NCBI GenBank assembly: GCA_002394535.1
Contig: DGUG01000010.1
Coordinates: 1 to 12,357, forward strand
Reading direction: 5' to 3'
DNA from: Lachnospiraceae bacterium UBA4316
GTDB taxonomy: Bacteria > Bacillota > Clostridia > Lachnospirales > Lachnospiraceae
Length of the DNA: 12,357 nucleotides
Shown here: piece by piece, positions 11,980 to 12,357 of the stretch
How the letters are laid out: each line of letters opens with the position of its first letter
Numbering within the stretch: the first letter of the stretch is position 1
Program-made: the position numbers and the translations under genes
The notes under the pieces: generated by a model
Database searches by the model: none
Told to the model about the DNA's origin: nothing
What the model saw: the letters and a program-made list of their open reading frames with translations, nothing else

Positions 11980-12357
11980 TTACCGCAAATGCCAGATGTC
12001 TTTATTGTATTCAGCAATTGTACGATCCGAGGAGAAGAATCCCGCCTGTGCAATATTCGCAAGCATCTTGCGGCCCCATGATTTTCTGTCCTCGTAATCG
12101 GCTATAGCGCGATCCTTAACCTTAATATACTCTTCCAGATCAAGCAAGGTCATGAACCAGTCCTTATTAAGAAGCTCTTTCTGCAGTCTTTCAAGATTTT
12201 CCTTATGCCCGACCTTAAGCACGGCCTTGTCGGTTATAAAATCAACCGCTTCCTTTATGACTTTGCTCTTCTTATAGTAATCTTTTGATACATACGCGCT
12301 CTTTGCGTACAGATCGATGACCGTGTCGGAATCCTTACCGAACACGTAAATGTTGTC
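11980..12357 (-). CDS. glgP: Glycogen/alpha-glucan phosphorylase, C-terminal part (partial)
   Basis: Releases glucose-1-phosphate from glycogen or maltodextrin in the cytoplasm, using pyridoxal phosphate. Only the last 125 codons are in the window; the gene continues past the right edge. Recognition rests on DNIYVFG at the very edge (compare ENIFIFG in E. coli), the helical YVSKDYYKKSKVI part and the diagnostic end YEDRKSWGRKMLANIA..GFFSSDRTIAEYNKDIWHL. The PLP lysine and active-site residues lie upstream, outside the window. It has no evident intrinsic terminator before the hydrolase gene, so the two may share a transcript although their functions are unrelated. Confidence 0.93.
   Translation of the reverse strand, partial: DNIYVFGKDSDTVIDLYAKSAYVSKDYYKKSKVIKEAVDFITDKAVLKVGHKENLERLQKELLNKDWFMTLLDLEEYIKVKDRAIADYEDRKSWGRKMLANIAQAGFFSSDRTIAEYNKDIWHLR

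Noticed and set aside
1..12357. Search for CRISPR arrays, tRNA/rRNA genes, insertion sequences, phage or known defence systems
   Set aside because: None seen: no regular spaced repeats, no transposase or integrase motifs, no structural RNA signatures.

Overview
The window looks like a chromosomal segment of a motile, anaerobic, Gram-positive Lachnospiraceae-type Firmicute (Butyrivibrio, Pseudobutyrivibrio or Roseburia relatives). The evidence is flagellin termini of that type, AGGAGG-type ribosome sites, both sigma-A-like and sigma-D-like promoters, a large signal-peptide and coiled-coil surface protein, and a PcsB/CwlO-like plus SleB cell-wall hydrolase. The species call is inference. No tRNA, rRNA, CRISPR array or insertion sequence was seen.

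Left part (1-3560): a small conserved-looking 84-residue gene on the minus strand, with its own extended -10 promoter and a terminator-like hairpin, faces away from a very large flagellin gene (893 residues). The flagellin has normal D0/D1 ends and about 620 residues of variable insert containing two diverged copies of one module. A sigma-D-like promoter and two GGA sites lie in front of it. Gene fragments lie on both sides: a 23-codon piece with its own promoter that resembles the start of a MATE transporter, and a 39-codon piece that resembles the end of a GH26-type glycosidase. This suggests the flagellin occupies a recombination-prone, reshuffled spot.

Centre (3557-6734), minus strand: one tight operon, hflK, then hflC, then a seven-helix membrane GGDEF protein. 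It starts at a near-consensus sigma-A promoter. hflK and hflC overlap by 11 bases, and the GGDEF gene starts directly after the hflC stop. The arrangement suggests a diguanylate cyclase made together with, and perhaps housed in, the HflKC membrane assembly.

Right-centre (6700-9270), minus strand: a 791-residue secreted, coiled-coil, membrane-tethered surface protein with a strong terminator. Its promoter has an exact GCCGATAT element, which puts it plausibly in the flagellar regulon.

Right part (9325-12357), all minus strand: a possible cluster of a single-domain PilZ c-di-GMP receptor, a DUF5674-like protein and a small helical protein, ending in a hairpin. Upstream of these lie a secreted PcsB_N-SleB hydrolase with a probable TTG start and the 3' end of a glycogen phosphorylase gene that runs off the window. 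The common theme is motility, c-di-GMP and the cell envelope: flagellin and surface protein as outputs, the GGDEF protein as signal source and PilZ as receptor. That functional link is inferred from co-location only.
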